Shown: one piece after another, positions 12,978 to 13,010 of the stretch
How positions within the stretch are numbered: position 1 is the stretch's first letter
Layout: every line of letters begins with the position of its first letter
NCBI GenBank assembly: GCA_937875035.1
Contig: CALNCF010000325.1
Coordinates: 1-13,010 of the forward strand
DNA length: 13,010 nt
Source of the DNA: an uncultured Sphingobacteriaceae bacterium
GTDB lineage: Bacteria > Bacteroidota > Bacteroidia > Sphingobacteriales > Sphingobacteriaceae
Direction of reading: 5' to 3'
Position numbers and translations under genes: made by a program
Notes under the pieces: generated by a model
Database searches by the model: none
Seen by the model: only the letters and a program-made list of their open reading frames with translations
What the model was told of the DNA's origin: nothing

Positions 12978-13010
12978 AAACCAAATACCATCTGAATAGA
13001 AAGGGTATGT
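12897..13010 (-). pseudogene. C-terminal fragment of a CmpA/NrtA-like ABC transporter substrate-binding protein
   Basis: Read on the minus strand from 13010, the frame gives YPFYSDGIWFLTQMRRWGQ and then IPEAKSAAWYEQTIKNIF. The (S/H)DxIWFLTQMxRWG pattern followed by a short helix and a Trp-Tyr segment is what I recognise from the C-terminal lobe of nitrate/bicarbonate-type periplasmic binding proteins, which feed an inner-membrane ABC importer. The N-terminus is cut by the window edge. Below about 12900 the same frame stays open to TGA at 12810-12812 but reads only the complement of the neighbouring exported-protein gene, so the natural C-terminus is missing. The identification is from family memory on 38 residues. 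Confidence 0.6.

Noticed and set aside
12941..13010. Plus-strand frame after 12941 (starting LQEFVPNGAF) as a frameshifted continuation of the exported protein
   Set aside because: The same bases read far more convincingly on the minus strand as a CmpA/NrtA-like segment, so the plus frame is a shadow.

Overview
The window looks like part of a Bacteroidota genome, probably Chitinophagaceae or a relative. The pointers are a very large cell-surface protein with a type IX secretion (T9SS) C-terminal sorting domain, a Bacteroidota-style lipoprotein (C-K-K-E-D-D after the signal), TAnnTTTG-type promoter sequences, and long beta-helix and Ig-like arrays. No rRNA, tRNA, CRISPR array or insertion sequence was found.

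Layout. Bases 2-9781 (+) are one open frame of 3259 codons, open at the left edge, so the protein start lies outside the window. It encodes a secreted adhesin-like protein. From N to C it has a beta-sandwich remnant, five CARDB-like modules alternating with four right-handed beta-helix modules (period about 570 residues), an Ig-like domain interrupted by a lamin-tail-like domain, three Ig-like repeats of about 70 residues, a PKD domain and the T9SS sorting domain. A strong intrinsic terminator follows at 9808-9839. Bases 9840-10063 hold a good Bacteroidota promoter, a roughly 104-nt putative leader or small RNA with two hairpins, the second an intrinsic terminator, and then an Lrp/AsnC regulator (10064-10573, +). 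This gene converges, across a shared bidirectional terminator, on a small lipoprotein gene (10619-11056, -). Divergent from the lipoprotein gene is rluF (11228-12163, +), a 23S rRNA pseudouridine synthase with a long basic tail. Then comes a secreted protein of unknown function (12234-12977, +) whose last 25 or so residues look wrong.

The most notable hidden signal is at the right edge. The minus strand from 13010 to about 12900 reads as the C-terminal part of a CmpA/NrtA-type (nitrate/bicarbonate-like) ABC transporter substrate-binding protein, which meets the secreted protein gene end to end with neither gene having its own 3' end. This is either a deletion or rearrangement junction or a chimeric assembly. 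The first 40-60 bases of the left edge are also compositionally different (63% G+C) and could be a second junction, though that evidence is weaker. The genes do not form one obvious pathway: the window combines a surface adhesin, a regulator, a lipoprotein, an RNA-modification enzyme and an exported protein of unknown role. I do not see a convincing new defence or biosynthetic system. The main novelty candidates are the mosaic repeat architecture of the giant protein and the terminated leader of the Lrp-type gene.
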